This document shows positions 1-7,090 of a stretch of DNA of 40,209 nucleotides, piece by piece; positions within the stretch are counted from its first letter, which is position 1; each line of letters starts with the position of its first letter. Origin of the DNA: CAZWZG01 sp964638245 (GTDB lineage: Bacteria > Pseudomonadota > Alphaproteobacteria > Rhodobacterales > Rhodobacteraceae); assembly GCA_964638245.1 (NCBI GenBank), contig CAZWZG010000007.1, forward strand, positions 1-40,209, in the 5' to 3' direction. Under the pieces are notes generated by a model that saw nothing but the letters and a program-made list of their open reading frames with translations, had not been told where the DNA came from and searched no databases. Position numbers and translations under genes: made by a program.

Positions 1-65
1 TTCAGACTTCAGTGGGCAACCAGCGTGACCTGCCCCGCGAAACCGCCCTTGTTCTTACTCAGAGA

Positions 66-79
66 TGGTGCGGTCGAGA
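66..79. repeat. attL core (14-bp direct repeat)
   Basis: TGGTGCGGTCGAGA here recurs exactly at 40156-40169. The right copy is the 3' end of a tRNA-Leu gene, including the CCA, next to the integrase. Tyrosine integrases commonly use tRNA 3' ends, so this is the distal attachment-site copy. Bases 1-65 are therefore host flank, and I see no gene in them. Confidence 0.88.
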
Positions 80-150
80 GGAAACGACTTATACTGCAAT
101 TTCATACCGTTGGAATTCATCCGGCGTAATTTTCGCGGAAACGAGGGGAA

Positions 151-780
151 ATGACCCAGAAAACACATCTGTATAGGCACTTCGACGCCCAAGGCAGACT
201 GCTATACGTTGGCATATCTTTGAGCGCAGTGAAACGGCTATCCCAGCACGGAAAAGAATCACGCTGGGCCAATCAGATCGCCAACGTGACCATCGAAACC
301 TTGCCCTCGCGCGAAGATGCTTTGGAGGCTGAGCGGCAGGCAATCATTGCGGAACGACCGCTCTACAATAAAACTTACAACCCGCGTTTTGGTGTCCTTC
401 CGGCGGTGCCGGAATGTTTCGCTTGGTCCAGCTTTACAGACGACGGCGACATCATCGTCGTCACTTTGCAAGGCCAATTTCTGGACAACGAGGGTGATGC
501 GTTCTGGTACTCCGTCGACAACGATGGCCGGGTAACATTTGATACGAGCCACGTGGCCTACCTCGAAATGTCCGACTGCGTGCTCGAAGAGCTGTCCAAT
601 TTTGCCGTTTTGGCGATGGAGTGGTACCACGAAGTCGAGACGATGGAACCGACAGACCGACAACTGCGGCGCGCATATGGGCACCTGAAGGGTATCCCGC
701 CGCGCCTGAAATGGCACTTCATATCCCGATGCGACCAGGCAGGCTGCGACTTGTTCGCGCCTGGGAAAGACATTCTGTAG
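151..780 (+). CDS. GIY-YIG nuclease family protein
   Basis: A 209-residue protein whose first ~80 residues match the GIY-YIG nuclease layout. Tyr8 stands for the GIY tyrosine, Tyr19-Val-Gly21 for YIG, Arg29 and His33 lie in the following helix, Glu61 is the metal-binding glutamate, and Asn73 is the terminal asparagine (LYNKTYN). All catalytic positions seem present, so an active endonuclease is plausible. The remaining ~130 residues are acidic and aromatic-rich with no domain I recognise. It is the first gene inside attL, transcribed opposite to the late operon, the usual position of a moron or accessory gene. The ATG follows a purine-rich GAGGGGAA. Function is unknown: defence, exclusion or DNA processing are inferences only. 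Confidence 0.75.
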   Translation: MTQKTHLYRHFDAQGRLLYVGISLSAVKRLSQHGKESRWANQIANVTIETLPSREDALEAERQAIIAERPLYNKTYNPRFGVLPAVPECFAWSSFTDDGDIIVVTLQGQFLDNEGDAFWYSVDNDGRVTFDTSHVAYLEMSDCVLEELSNFAVLAMEWYHEVETMEPTDRQLRRAYGHLKGIPPRLKWHFISRCDQAGCDLFAPGKDIL

Positions 781-784
781 CGGA

Positions 785-1084
785 TCATTTCCCGTCCGGT
801 TTCGGGTTGTCTCGACGGCTGTCTGCCCCTTGCAGCGCCTCCCACGATCCGCCTTCAAACGTTATCCGGTAATCCTTGATCGACTGCGTCCGGCAGTTGG
901 AGCACCGCATCGCCTGGACCGCCTGCCCGACCGTCTCAGGCGGGCTGTCACGCTCGAGGATCCGCGCCACTTCGACGCCAGCGCGGTGACCACAAGCGCA
1001 CCAAACCCACAGGATGTGGTTCGGGATGGTGGAGAGACGTGTGCCGCCGCGTTTGAGCTTGCCCATATACGACCAAAGTAGCAT
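785..1084 (-). CDS. small zinc-ribbon-like hypothetical protein
   Basis: A protein of up to 99 residues with a CxCGH motif near residues 29-33 and a CSNC motif near 61-64, consistent with one zinc-binding ribbon. The ATG at 1066 (residue 7, beginning MGKLKRGG) is an equally good or better start; neither has a strong Shine-Dalgarno. It is tail to tail with the GIY-YIG gene, with 4 nt between stops. The arrangement looks like small phage or host zinc-ribbon proteins, but I cannot name a family. Confidence 0.6.
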   Translation of the reverse strand: MLLWSYMGKLKRGGTRLSTIPNHILWVWCACGHRAGVEVARILERDSPPETVGQAVQAMRCSNCRTQSIKDYRITFEGGSWEALQGADSRRDNPKPDGK

Positions 1085-1243
1085 TTACGATTTGCAGCGC
1101 TTAAGCCGGCCTGTGAGCGCATTAACCGTTTTCAGCCCTCCCCCAGCCAAATCCTTTAACGCCACTATACGGCGCTCTGCGGGGCTTTGTGACCGCGCAA
1201 GGTGAACATGCGGTAGACAGGAGCGTAGGGCCGATATATTAAT

Positions 1244-1281
1244 GAAAAAGGGGGGAGGCCCAAATTGCAGGCTTCCCCCTC
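1244..1281 (-). terminator. rho-independent terminator (leftward)
   Basis: A GC-rich hairpin (stem 1250-1260 with 1270-1280, 9-nt loop) is followed on the minus strand by CTTTTT. It faces the leftward transcripts and is the best candidate for the end of the late/lysis operon plus the HicB-like gene. No T-run exists on the plus side. Confidence 0.7.
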
Positions 1282-1329
1282 AAGAATTCGCTGCTGAGCA
1301 ACGACTACGCACAATATCTGTCCCATAGA

Positions 1330-1590
1330 ATGGACACCCTGTCAACGCTCACCAGCCCCACGTATGAGGGTATCGAGCCTATGCAGACACAAGGTGTTAT
1401 CGACCGCATTTGCGGCTACGGACTGTTTGAGGTGCAAACAGTGCGTCGTGCAGATGGATCACGCTTCATTGTCTTTGAGGACGATGGAGGGAAAAGGTAC
1501 ATGATCGACCATCCGGATGAGTTCTCACCCGCGAAGCGACTAAGCCTCCTAAACAGGTTTTTGAAGCACTACGGCCTGAGCGTGCATTAA
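1330..1590 (+). CDS. hypothetical protein
   Basis: Up to 86 residues. The internal ATG at 1381 has a GAGGG about 10 nt upstream and gives 69 residues (starting MQTQGVIDRICGYG); I consider it the likelier start. The sequence is a compact mixed alpha/beta small protein with a short acidic loop (FEDDGGKRY) and a basic C-terminal helix. It overlaps the end of the HicB-like gene on the other strand by 4 nt, so the two are convergent. No family recognised; accessory gene near the left prophage end. Confidence 0.5.
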   Translation: MDTLSTLTSPTYEGIEPMQTQGVIDRICGYGLFEVQTVRRADGSRFIVFEDDGGKRYMIDHPDEFSPAKRLSLLNRFLKHYGLSVH

Positions 1591-1850
1591 CACGCAGCTT
1601 CACACGTACCGTTTTCGAGGATGACCCACGGGTCGGGGATAGGCAAATCTTGGCTGTCCGCTGGAACGGCGCGGACCTTCACGCCATCAAGAGCGTAGAG
1701 CCCTTCAATGGATTCAGGGACCTTGTTTACCGCCTGCTCCATGGTTTCGCCGGTAACAAACAGCGAAGCCATTTGAGGGCTTGTGACATGGTACAACCCA
1801 TCGTCTCCCTCGGAGATTTCGATGCTGATAATCTTTGCTTGACGCTTCAT
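1587..1850 (-). CDS. orphan HicB-like antitoxin-fold protein
   Basis: An 87-residue protein starting MKRQAKIISIE; the ATG at 1850 is preceded by AGGGATGAGAG, a good ribosome binding site, so the 16 extra upstream codons are not used. The centre (GLYHVTSPQMASLFVTGETM) matches the HicB/DUF1902-type partial RNase H-like fold, in which a strand pair is followed by a helix (TMEQAVNKVPESIEGLY). No HTH domain follows, and no HicA toxin (60-80 residues, double-stranded-RNA-binding fold) is adjacent. It lies just downstream of the lysis cassette. It may be an orphan antitoxin, an anti-toxin decoy or simply a HicB-fold regulator. Confidence 0.6.
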   Translation of the reverse strand: MKRQAKIISIEISEGDDGLYHVTSPQMASLFVTGETMEQAVNKVPESIEGLYALDGVKVRAVPADSQDLPIPDPWVILENGTCEAAC

Positions 1851-1988
1851 GCTCTCATCCCTTGGCAGCAACCTGCTCTTGCCCGCCAACGCCCCCACGT
1901 TACGCTGGGATTAAGGCGTTATATGGTCGAAACGCAAAAAATGGCAATAGTGTTGCCCTGGTCTCCCCCGGGTGAGGCGATGCGCCGC

Positions 1989-2195
1989 TCAGATATTACA
2001 CCCCGCCTCGAACCCCAACACCACGTCAGTCCCGGCTTCCCCGACCGCCTGCGGCGTCTCTGGGTGCGCCTCAAGCCCACGGCGAAGCTCGGCGACAGGG
2101 CGATCGAGACCGGCGCAGATGCCGGGCTCACTCACATTGCCCAAGCAGCTTGTCATGCCAAGGACAGGCAGGATGTGCATCAATCGCATCTTCAA
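1989..2195 (-). CDS. Rz1-like outer-membrane spanin lipoprotein
   Basis: A 68-residue protein with an N-terminal signal (MKMRLMHILPVLGM) and a lipobox-like TSC around residue 17, followed by a short soluble domain. It starts inside the preceding gene in another frame, 68 nt overlap, the classic nested Rz/Rz1 architecture. The family role is to link the outer membrane to an inner-membrane spanin and fuse the envelope layers in the last step of lysis. The lipobox is not ideal (MTSC rather than L-A/S-G/A-C), and no proline-rich stretch is seen, so the call depends on context and architecture. Confidence 0.6.
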   Translation of the reverse strand: MKMRLMHILPVLGMTSCLGNVSEPGICAGLDRPVAELRRGLEAHPETPQAVGEAGTDVVLGFEAGCNI

Positions 2196-2340
2196 CCCTT
2201 TCGCGTGTTTCGATGTTGTCTCTCAGGCTGTCGCGCTCATCCTTGGCGCGCTCGGCCGAGCTGATGTAGGCAACGACACCGGCGAACATCGCGGAGGCGA
2301 TCAGACCGGGCAGGATAATGCGGAGCATGACGTCGGGCAT
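2128..2340 (-). CDS. Rz-like inner-membrane spanin
   Basis: A 70-residue protein: one N-terminal membrane segment (about residues 6-27, LRIILPGLIASAMFAGVVAY), then a charged helical periplasmic part (ERAKDERDSLRDNIETRERVEDAID) that could form a coiled coil, ending in two cysteines. This is the i-spanin layout, though shorter than lambda Rz (153 aa). The lipoprotein gene is nested in its 3' end. The start follows the stop of the 31-residue membrane ORF by 1 nt, with GGGAGGTGG as ribosome binding site. Confidence 0.62.
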   Translation of the reverse strand: MPDVMLRIILPGLIASAMFAGVVAYISSAERAKDERDSLRDNIETRERVEDAIDAHPACPWHDKLLGQCE

Positions 2341-2341
2341 G

Positions 2342-2437
2342 TCACCACCTCCCGCTGTTGAGGTATCCGGCGATGCGGATCACCAGCAAGAAGACGGCCG
2401 CGCCGAGGATCGCGGCCGCGATGTGAGACAGGATCAT
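2342..2437 (-). CDS. 31-residue single-span membrane peptide
   Basis: This small ORF starts at an ATG overlapping the previous stop (ATGA) and ends one base before the next start. The translation MILSHIAAAILGAAVFLL continues to a short polar tail ending NSGRW, giving one hydrophobic segment at residues 3-22. The perfect tiling between two lysis genes argues that it is translated. Possible roles are holin, antiholin or holin-accessory peptide; none can be assigned from sequence alone. Confidence 0.55.
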   Translation of the reverse strand: MILSHIAAAILGAAVFLLVIRIAGYLNSGRW

Positions 2438-2622
2438 TTCGCGTACTCCGTCAGCAGAGGTTCGAGCTCCACCGCGAACAGCAGCAAGACGATCATCGTC
2501 ATCAGGCCAAAGAAGGCCCACCGCTTGTTCCTGGTCGAGCGCGAGTTGATGAAGAACGACACCTTGAGATCGCCGAACTGGAGGCCGACCGCGAAGAGTT
2601 CTTCGTCGGCGTCAGTTGCCAT
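2434..2622 (-). CDS. small membrane protein of the lysis cassette
   Basis: A 62-residue protein with an acidic N-terminus, a basic patch (NSRSTRNKR) and one strong transmembrane segment (about 36-55, FFGLMTMIVLLLFAVEL). It overlaps the DUF6527 gene by 11 nt and couples by ATGA to the 31-residue ORF. Size and position fit a type III-like holin or holin regulator, but membrane topology is the only evidence. Orientation is probably N-in by the positive-inside rule. Confidence 0.6.
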   Translation of the reverse strand: MATDADEELFAVGLQFGDLKVSFFINSRSTRNKRWAFFGLMTMIVLLLFAVELEPLLTEYAK

Positions 2623-2974
2623 GATTGATATCCGGCAGTTCGACGGTCTGCCCCTTCAGCTCGTGCGTGCAGTCGCCGAGAAAGCGAATTTGACCGTCGA
2701 CCACATAGGAGTGGCACACGAACGACTTCGGCGTCACCGACCCACTGCCCATGATGATTTCGTGCTCTTCGTCGGTGATCGGCACGGTGCCCTTGACGAG
2801 GACAGACGGCGAGAACGTCGGCCGATTGCCGTCACCGTTGAACGTCCAGCCGCGTGATCCATCAACCGTCACATGGTGCATCTGATTGCACCCCGGGCAC
2901 CTGAACGCGACCTTGCCGCCCTCGAGTCGGCGGAGCTTTCGACCGAGCGCGCTCACGCCAGACCCCGGAGGCAT
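2612..2974 (-). CDS. DUF6527 family phage protein
   Basis: A 120-residue protein with the features of the DUF6527 family: FRCPGCNQMHHV (residues 24-35), a WTFNGDGNRPTFSPSV segment, a second cysteine-containing strand (FVCHSYVVDGQI) and the terminal FLGDCTHELKGQTVELPD. These proteins are common in phage lysis regions and are often mislabelled ammonia monooxygenase; the Cys/His pattern suggests metal binding. The ATG at 2974 overlaps the lysozyme gene by 22 nt; a GTG at 2956 would make a GTGA overlap and is an alternative start. Function unknown. Confidence 0.75.
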   Translation of the reverse strand: MPPGSGVSALGRKLRRLEGGKVAFRCPGCNQMHHVTVDGSRGWTFNGDGNRPTFSPSVLVKGTVPITDEEHEIIMGSGSVTPKSFVCHSYVVDGQIRFLGDCTHELKGQTVELPDINHGN

Positions 2975-3747
2975 AGCCGCGTTTCCTCAGCTCGTCGGTT
3001 GACCAGGCCCCGGATCACCCGGCCGCCGGCCTTGTTCCACCAGCCAAGCGCCTCGCACCCACCCCGGATATCGCCAGCGTTCAGCCGCCGTGTGGCGGTG
3101 GACTTGCCCGCACCTACGATCCCGACGTTGTATGCCAGTGAGGTATAGGCGGCGTCCCGGTGCGCTGTGAGGCGCTCCGCTTTGGTCTCGGGTGTGAAGT
3201 ACCGATGCAGCCCGGAACGGTACTCTCTGACCTCACGCGCGAGCATGGCGGCGCATTGCGCCTCTGTGTACGTATCACCCTGCTGGACGCCCTTGGTCTC
3301 GCCATAGCAGACCGTCCAGACCGGCGGGCTCGCGATAGTGTCGAGATAGGCCGTGGTGCGCAGCCCCTCCCACTTCCCGATCAGCGGCACCGCAACCGCG
3401 TCGAACTCCGCGATCGTGTAGGTCGGGCTGGTCGACACTGGATCCGGAGCACGCTCTTCCTCATATCCCAGCAGCGCCTGGATCGAGGCCATCGCCACCA
3501 GCGCCACCGCCGCCGATGAAAAGAACCGCGCATCTTTCGGATGGTCGATTCCCTGGTCGGTGATCCGGCCAACGATACCGGCAAAGATCAGGCCGAGACC
3601 CAGCCAGAACCACAGCCGCGGATTGGTGTCGATCTCGAAGAAGAAATAGATCAGCTCGGGCAGGATCAGGCACAGGATGCCGAGGTAGCTTGCCCACATG
3701 GAAAAGGCGCGGCGGGCCACGGCCCCCGCGTTCGGAATCAGTCGCAT
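2953..3747 (-). CDS. GH24 lysozyme with N-terminal holin-like membrane domain
   Basis: A 264-residue endolysin. The ATG at 3747 follows GGAG at a good distance; longer in-frame extension upstream is out-of-frame readthrough of the neighbour. Residues 1-95 hold three hydrophobic segments (about 17-38, 45-61, 74-93). After a P/S/T linker the C-terminal domain is a GH24 (T4/P21-type) lysozyme: Glu127, Asp136 and Thr145 (WTVCYGET) form the E-D-T catalytic set, followed by AYTSLAYNVG and the basic RRLNAGD region. The spacing between Asp and Thr is longer than the usual five residues. It cleaves peptidoglycan. The three-span N-terminus resembles separate small phage membrane (holin-type) proteins, so this may be a holin-endolysin fusion. 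Confidence 0.85.
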   Translation of the reverse strand: MRLIPNAGAVARRAFSMWASYLGILCLILPELIYFFFEIDTNPRLWFWLGLGLIFAGIVGRITDQGIDHPKDARFFSSAAVALVAMASIQALLGYEEERAPDPVSTSPTYTIAEFDAVAVPLIGKWEGLRTTAYLDTIASPPVWTVCYGETKGVQQGDTYTEAQCAAMLAREVREYRSGLHRYFTPETKAERLTAHRDAAYTSLAYNVGIVGAGKSTATRRLNAGDIRGGCEALGWWNKAGGRVIRGLVNRRAEETRLCLRGLA

Positions 3748-3782
3748 GGAGATCTCCAATCTGTGTGTGATGTGCCGTTTGG

Positions 3783-4268
3783 TCAGCAGCCCGGCGTTTT
3801 GACCGGGTTGGTGGTGGCGGGTTCCCAGCGGGGCGGGAAAAGCCCCCAGAGCAGCCCCGGAACGCGGTATTCCGTCTTGATCGTGATCGCGTGGCAGCGG
3901 GGTAACCGGGCCGTGGCACAATGCCCATGCGTCCACCAGTCGAGCGTTTTTGGCTCGTCATAGGATCGGTTTTCGTAATAGGTATGCCCGACCTCCGGCG
4001 ACTTGCAGATGGTGTCGTCGCCCTCCTGCGCGTCGTTGATCGTGACGCGAAACGCGCCGCTGATCGTCGTCGTCGGATCGATCTCAGCCCAAATCATCAC
4101 CCGGTCGGAGTGCTGGCCCTTCCCGACGAACGCCTCCATCCGCGAGACCTGCATCGACGGCAGCGTCGCCCACGAAAACACCAGAGCGCTGACCATGAAC
4201 AGGGCGTAGAGGATCACCACGAAATCCACCGGCCGCCAGTTCGACAGCCGCTCGTACATCGTTTTCAT
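3783..4268 (-). CDS. hypothetical single-span membrane protein
   Basis: A 161-residue protein with one N-terminal transmembrane segment (about 15-34, FVVILYALFMVSALVFSWA) and a ~125-residue extracytoplasmic domain with four cysteines (DTICKSP, GHCATARLPRCH and a C-terminal Cys), suggesting disulfides. It couples to the upstream gene by an ATGA overlap. It precedes the endolysin in the lysis region. No family recognised; a periplasmic accessory or lysis-timing role is inference. Confidence 0.65.
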   Translation of the reverse strand: MKTMYERLSNWRPVDFVVILYALFMVSALVFSWATLPSMQVSRMEAFVGKGQHSDRVMIWAEIDPTTTISGAFRVTINDAQEGDDTICKSPEVGHTYYENRSYDEPKTLDWWTHGHCATARLPRCHAITIKTEYRVPGLLWGLFPPRWEPATTNPVKTPGC

Positions 4269-4564
4269 GAATCACCCCGTCCGCTCAGCTTCGATATGAA
4301 CCCCCAGACCGCCCAGACCGCCGATGAGACGGCCGAAACCCCGGCCACGAACCACGACAGCGCAGCGATCGCCGCTTTGCGCATCCGGCGTATCTCCATC
4401 ATCTTGTCGAGCTGCTTGGCGCGGTTCGGGTGGTTCTCGATCGGTGGCTTGAACAACCAGTTGTTCAGGTTCTCAACGGTGTCGTGCGTCTGCTCGGCGC
4501 GTTCTGCGGCCCTTCGTGCGTCTGCGGCGGCCTGCCGGAGTATGTCGCGCTCTTCTGGTGTCAC
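4265..4564 (-). CDS. small protein with coiled coil and C-terminal membrane segment
   Basis: A 99-residue protein starting at GTG that overlaps the preceding stop as GTGA. Residues 1-30 form an Ala/Arg/Glu-rich amphipathic helix (EERDILRQAAADARRAAERA), and residues 66-92 form a hydrophobic segment (AAIAALSWFVAGVSAVSSAVW). It resembles tail-proximal or holin-type phage membrane proteins; I cannot name the family. Confidence 0.65.
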   Translation of the reverse strand: MTPEERDILRQAAADARRAAERAEQTHDTVENLNNWLFKPPIENHPNRAKQLDKMMEIRRMRKAAIAALSWFVAGVSAVSSAVWAVWGFISKLSGRGDS

Positions 4565-4998
4565 ACTGCGTCCTTACCAAGATACTGTCTCGTGATGTCT
4601 GCGGCCGCACGGAACAACCGCGTACCGTTCAGCCGCCAGGGCTTCTCGATGCCAAGCCCTGCCCCGGCGATTTCATGGCAGAACCATTTGCCGTTGACCT
4701 CGGTGCGGATGCCGAGTGTCGGGCCGAACAACGCCCCGGGCAGGTCGTATGGCGCACCCTGTCGCGCCGCGATGAAATCGAACGCCTGCTCGCCCAATTC
4801 AAGCGGCAGATCGAGGTACGTCCAGTGCGCCGGGCGCGGGATGATCTTGCGAACCTTCACCCCGCCATCGCGCCAGGACGCCGAGGCCCACCAGTCGCCG
4901 CAGACGATCTCGGTGTGGCTGATGAGATCGAGCGTCCCCGCACGAATGATCCAGTCGAGCGGCTTGCCACGCCCGACATATCCGGCAAGCTGGTACAT
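4561..4998 (-). CDS. permuted NlpC/P60-like cysteine hydrolase
   Basis: A 145-residue protein with SHTEIVCGDWW (His near residue 28) before YDLPGALFG and KWFCHEIAGAGLGI (Cys near residue 107). The His-then-Cys order matches the permuted NlpC/P60 (YiiX/YaeF) papain-like fold, in which the nucleophilic cysteine comes late. Family members cleave peptide or amide bonds; in tails they may act on peptidoglycan at the tail tip during DNA entry. It lies just downstream of the fibre genes and upstream of the lysis genes, so a virion-associated or lysis function is plausible. Confidence 0.7.
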   Translation of the reverse strand: MYQLAGYVGRGKPLDWIIRAGTLDLISHTEIVCGDWWASASWRDGGVKVRKIIPRPAHWTYLDLPLELGEQAFDFIAARQGAPYDLPGALFGPTLGIRTEVNGKWFCHEIAGAGLGIEKPWRLNGTRLFRAAADITRQYLGKDAV

Positions 4999-5001
4999 GG
5001 A

Positions 5002-5487
5002 TCAGGCGGCCGTTTTGAACCCGCCGACGATCCAGCGGCGCACGTCCTCGACGCTCTCGCCCGCATCCAGCCAGCCGGTCCAAACTCCGAAGCCTTCCGG
5101 ATCCGGAAACCGCCCGTCGTGCTCGACGTAGAGATCGACAATCCAGTGGGCGTGCGGGTGGCGCATCATTTCCAGCGCAGCCGCGAGGCGCGCCGTCAGA
5201 AGGTCATGCGGTTTCCATTCCGCCCACCGGGCCGCATCGCCAGGGAAGTTCTCGGGCGTGAGCGGGCGCGACAGGCGGGCGTACTGCTCCCGCGTCACGT
5301 CGCGCACCGACGCGCGTTGCTTGTCCGTCACCGCCTGGTAATCCGCGCCTGTGGCCGCCGACATGGTGCTGCGACCGATGCCGTTATCTGACATCCACTG
5401 CGCCAGCGCCTTCGGGTCGGTGATGGCTCGGCCCGCCTCGGCGATCTCGGCTTTCAGGTCGGCTTCGATGCGTTCTGCGATAGTCAT
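5002..5487 (-). CDS. hypothetical protein, possible fibre-associated
   Basis: A 161-residue soluble protein. The ATG at 5487 overlaps the previous stop as ATGA and is preferred to a TTG two codons upstream. The N-terminus is helical (TIAERIEADLKAEIAEAG), and the C-terminal half is rich in His/Trp/Asp (HPHAHWIVDLYVEHDG). No family recognised. Its position immediately after the DUF4376-like fibre protein suggests a fibre-assembly or adaptor role (inference). Confidence 0.6.
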   Translation of the reverse strand: MTIAERIEADLKAEIAEAGRAITDPKALAQWMSDNGIGRSTMSAATGADYQAVTDKQRASVRDVTREQYARLSRPLTPENFPGDAARWAEWKPHDLLTARLAAALEMMRHPHAHWIVDLYVEHDGRFPDPEGFGVWTGWLDAGESVEDVRRWIVGGFKTAA

Positions 5488-6107
5488 GGCCAATGCTCAT
5501 CTGCTGTGAAGTTTTCAGGTATGCCGCCGGTAAAGTCGCCCGCGCCGTCCTTCATGTCCCAGAACACCCGCGACAAAGCCTCGTAGAACCGCATGGACTG
5601 CAAACACAGATTGATCATTTGCGTCGGTGTCAGCATGTGATTGGTGTTCGCGCCATCGCGGAACAGGACAGCCGGTTCCGTCACACCTTGAGAGGCAAAA
5701 AGCTGTGCCGCCGACAGCTTGGCCTGAATGATTTCACGGTAGGGCTGCTTGCCGGGAACCGGGATCGGGTCGGTCACACCCGGCACCGTGAACACACCGC
5801 CGAGATCAACACGGCGTTGCCACTCTGCGGCGAGTCGGGATTTCACGCGGGCTTCGTCCAGCGGCTCAAGGTGCCACCCAAGACGCCAAGCGCCGTCCCG
5901 ATATTCCGGCAGATCATCCTTGGCTGGAACCGCCGTGTCTGTCGGACTCGGAGGCTCATCGACGATCACCGGAAATGCGCCGCGATCGGTGAAGGCGCTT
6001 TCGGGTGGAACCCTGCCGAACAGATCGTTCGGGTGATCGGCCTTCAAATCCGCGAGCGTGTAAGGCCATTTGACGACGGTTTGCCCGTCCACTTTGACGT
6101 AATCCAT
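5484..6107 (-). CDS. phage tail protein, DUF4376-like
   Basis: A 207-residue protein starting MDYVKVDGQTVVKWPYTLADLKADHPN, typical of the N-terminus of small tail-fibre-associated proteins. A central WRLGWHLEPLDEARVKSRLAAEWQRRV segment and the C-terminal Ala/Thr helices (MINLCLQSMRFYEALSRVFWDM) resemble DUF4376-type tail proteins. The ATG overlaps the fibre gene's stop (TAATG), indicating translational coupling. Probably part of the distal tail or a fibre chaperone. Confidence 0.6.
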   Translation of the reverse strand: MDYVKVDGQTVVKWPYTLADLKADHPNDLFGRVPPESAFTDRGAFPVIVDEPPSPTDTAVPAKDDLPEYRDGAWRLGWHLEPLDEARVKSRLAAEWQRRVDLGGVFTVPGVTDPIPVPGKQPYREIIQAKLSAAQLFASQGVTEPAVLFRDGANTNHMLTPTQMINLCLQSMRFYEALSRVFWDMKDGAGDFTGGIPENFTADEHWP

Positions 6108-7090
6108 TATCCCGCCTTTCGAATTGCGATGTAGTAGTAGGACGTGCCGGAAGCGTTCACGTCGGCATCGGACGACTTTGGCTGGAAGCCGGTCGGCGTG
6201 AAGTCGATCCCCGGCGCAGGGTCGATCCAGCCGAGCGCACCCTCCCACGGAGACGCGATACTGCGTGGGTTCGTGAGATCGCGCAGGTTGTCGTACCACT
6301 GCCCATTCGACCCAGATGCGCCACCCCGGATTGCGACCGCTTGCGGCTCCCACCCGAGGTCGATCGCCGGACCTGTCGCCAATCCGTTGCCGGTGTAGAC
6401 CCCGCACTGGATGAACCCGTCACTGGCCGTATCATGGCCAAAGAAACACGCGGCGAACAAGCGGCTGTTGGCGTTCGTTTCGTTGGTGGCTCCAATGGTC
6501 AGGTTCGTGCCGTCCGGTGCGGTGCTGTTGAAGTGGTTGTCGGAGGACTGGACGGGGTTCGTGGTGCTGGTCAGGATATAATCGGTGCCACGGGTTGCGA
6601 AGCTGCGGTGATCAAAGACGTTATGCTCGCGCTCCTGCGTGAGCACCTGACACGCACCGGGCACCGCGCCCAGGCCATGAGCAATGGTACGGCCAGCCGT
6701 GTTGTTTCCGGTCCAAGTCGAAGTCGAGAAGAACCCGGACTTCTTGCGAAAGACGAAGGCATGGAAATCGCTTGAGCTCCAGTTCACCCGTGGGTCGCTC
6801 GGTAGTGTAAAGCCAGTTGAGGTCAGCGTGATCGGGCTGGACAGCGTAATAACATCATTGTTTCCGGGAAACTCGAACATCTCGGTCAGGCTGTGGTCCG
6901 TAACCATCCAGAGCAAACCCTCTGAACGGCTGTCTGCGCTGATGGCGATCAACCCTCCCCCGGTAAAATCAAAGCCGCAGTCGATGGCCTGAGTGCCGGA
7001 ATTCCCCGTCCATGTGACTGACGCGAAGTATTCGTCAACTAGGCTGGCCTTGCCCGACCCCCACCGCAGGTTCTTTGCGATGGTCGGCAT
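6107..7090 (-). CDS. tail fibre / receptor-binding protein
   Basis: A 327-residue, Gly/Ser/Thr/Asn-rich, beta-strand-rich protein with few charges. Two repeated blocks (VTWTGNSGTQAIDCGFDF and TWTGNNTAGRTIAHGLG) look like related beta modules, and the C-terminus SYYYIAIRKAG matches the end of many phage fibre repeats (YIAIR). No enzyme motif. Its place after the long distal-tail genes makes it the best host-recognition candidate. Expect rapid divergence relative to its neighbours. Confidence 0.65.
   Translation of the reverse strand: MPTIAKNLRWGSGKASLVDEYFASVTWTGNSGTQAIDCGFDFTGGGLIAISADSRSEGLLWMVTDHSLTEMFEFPGNNDVITLSSPITLTSTGFTLPSDPRVNWSSSDFHAFVFRKKSGFFSTSTWTGNNTAGRTIAHGLGAVPGACQVLTQEREHNVFDHRSFATRGTDYILTSTTNPVQSSDNHFNSTAPDGTNLTIGATNETNANSRLFAACFFGHDTASDGFIQCGVYTGNGLATGPAIDLGWEPQAVAIRGGASGSNGQWYDNLRDLTNPRSIASPWEGALGWIDPAPGIDFTPTGFQPKSSDADVNASGTSYYYIAIRKAG

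Noticed and set aside
1919..2131. 70-codon minus-strand frame rich in Arg/Ser over the spanin genes
   Set aside because: Out of frame with both spanin-like ORFs, with no signal or motif; most likely a shadow.
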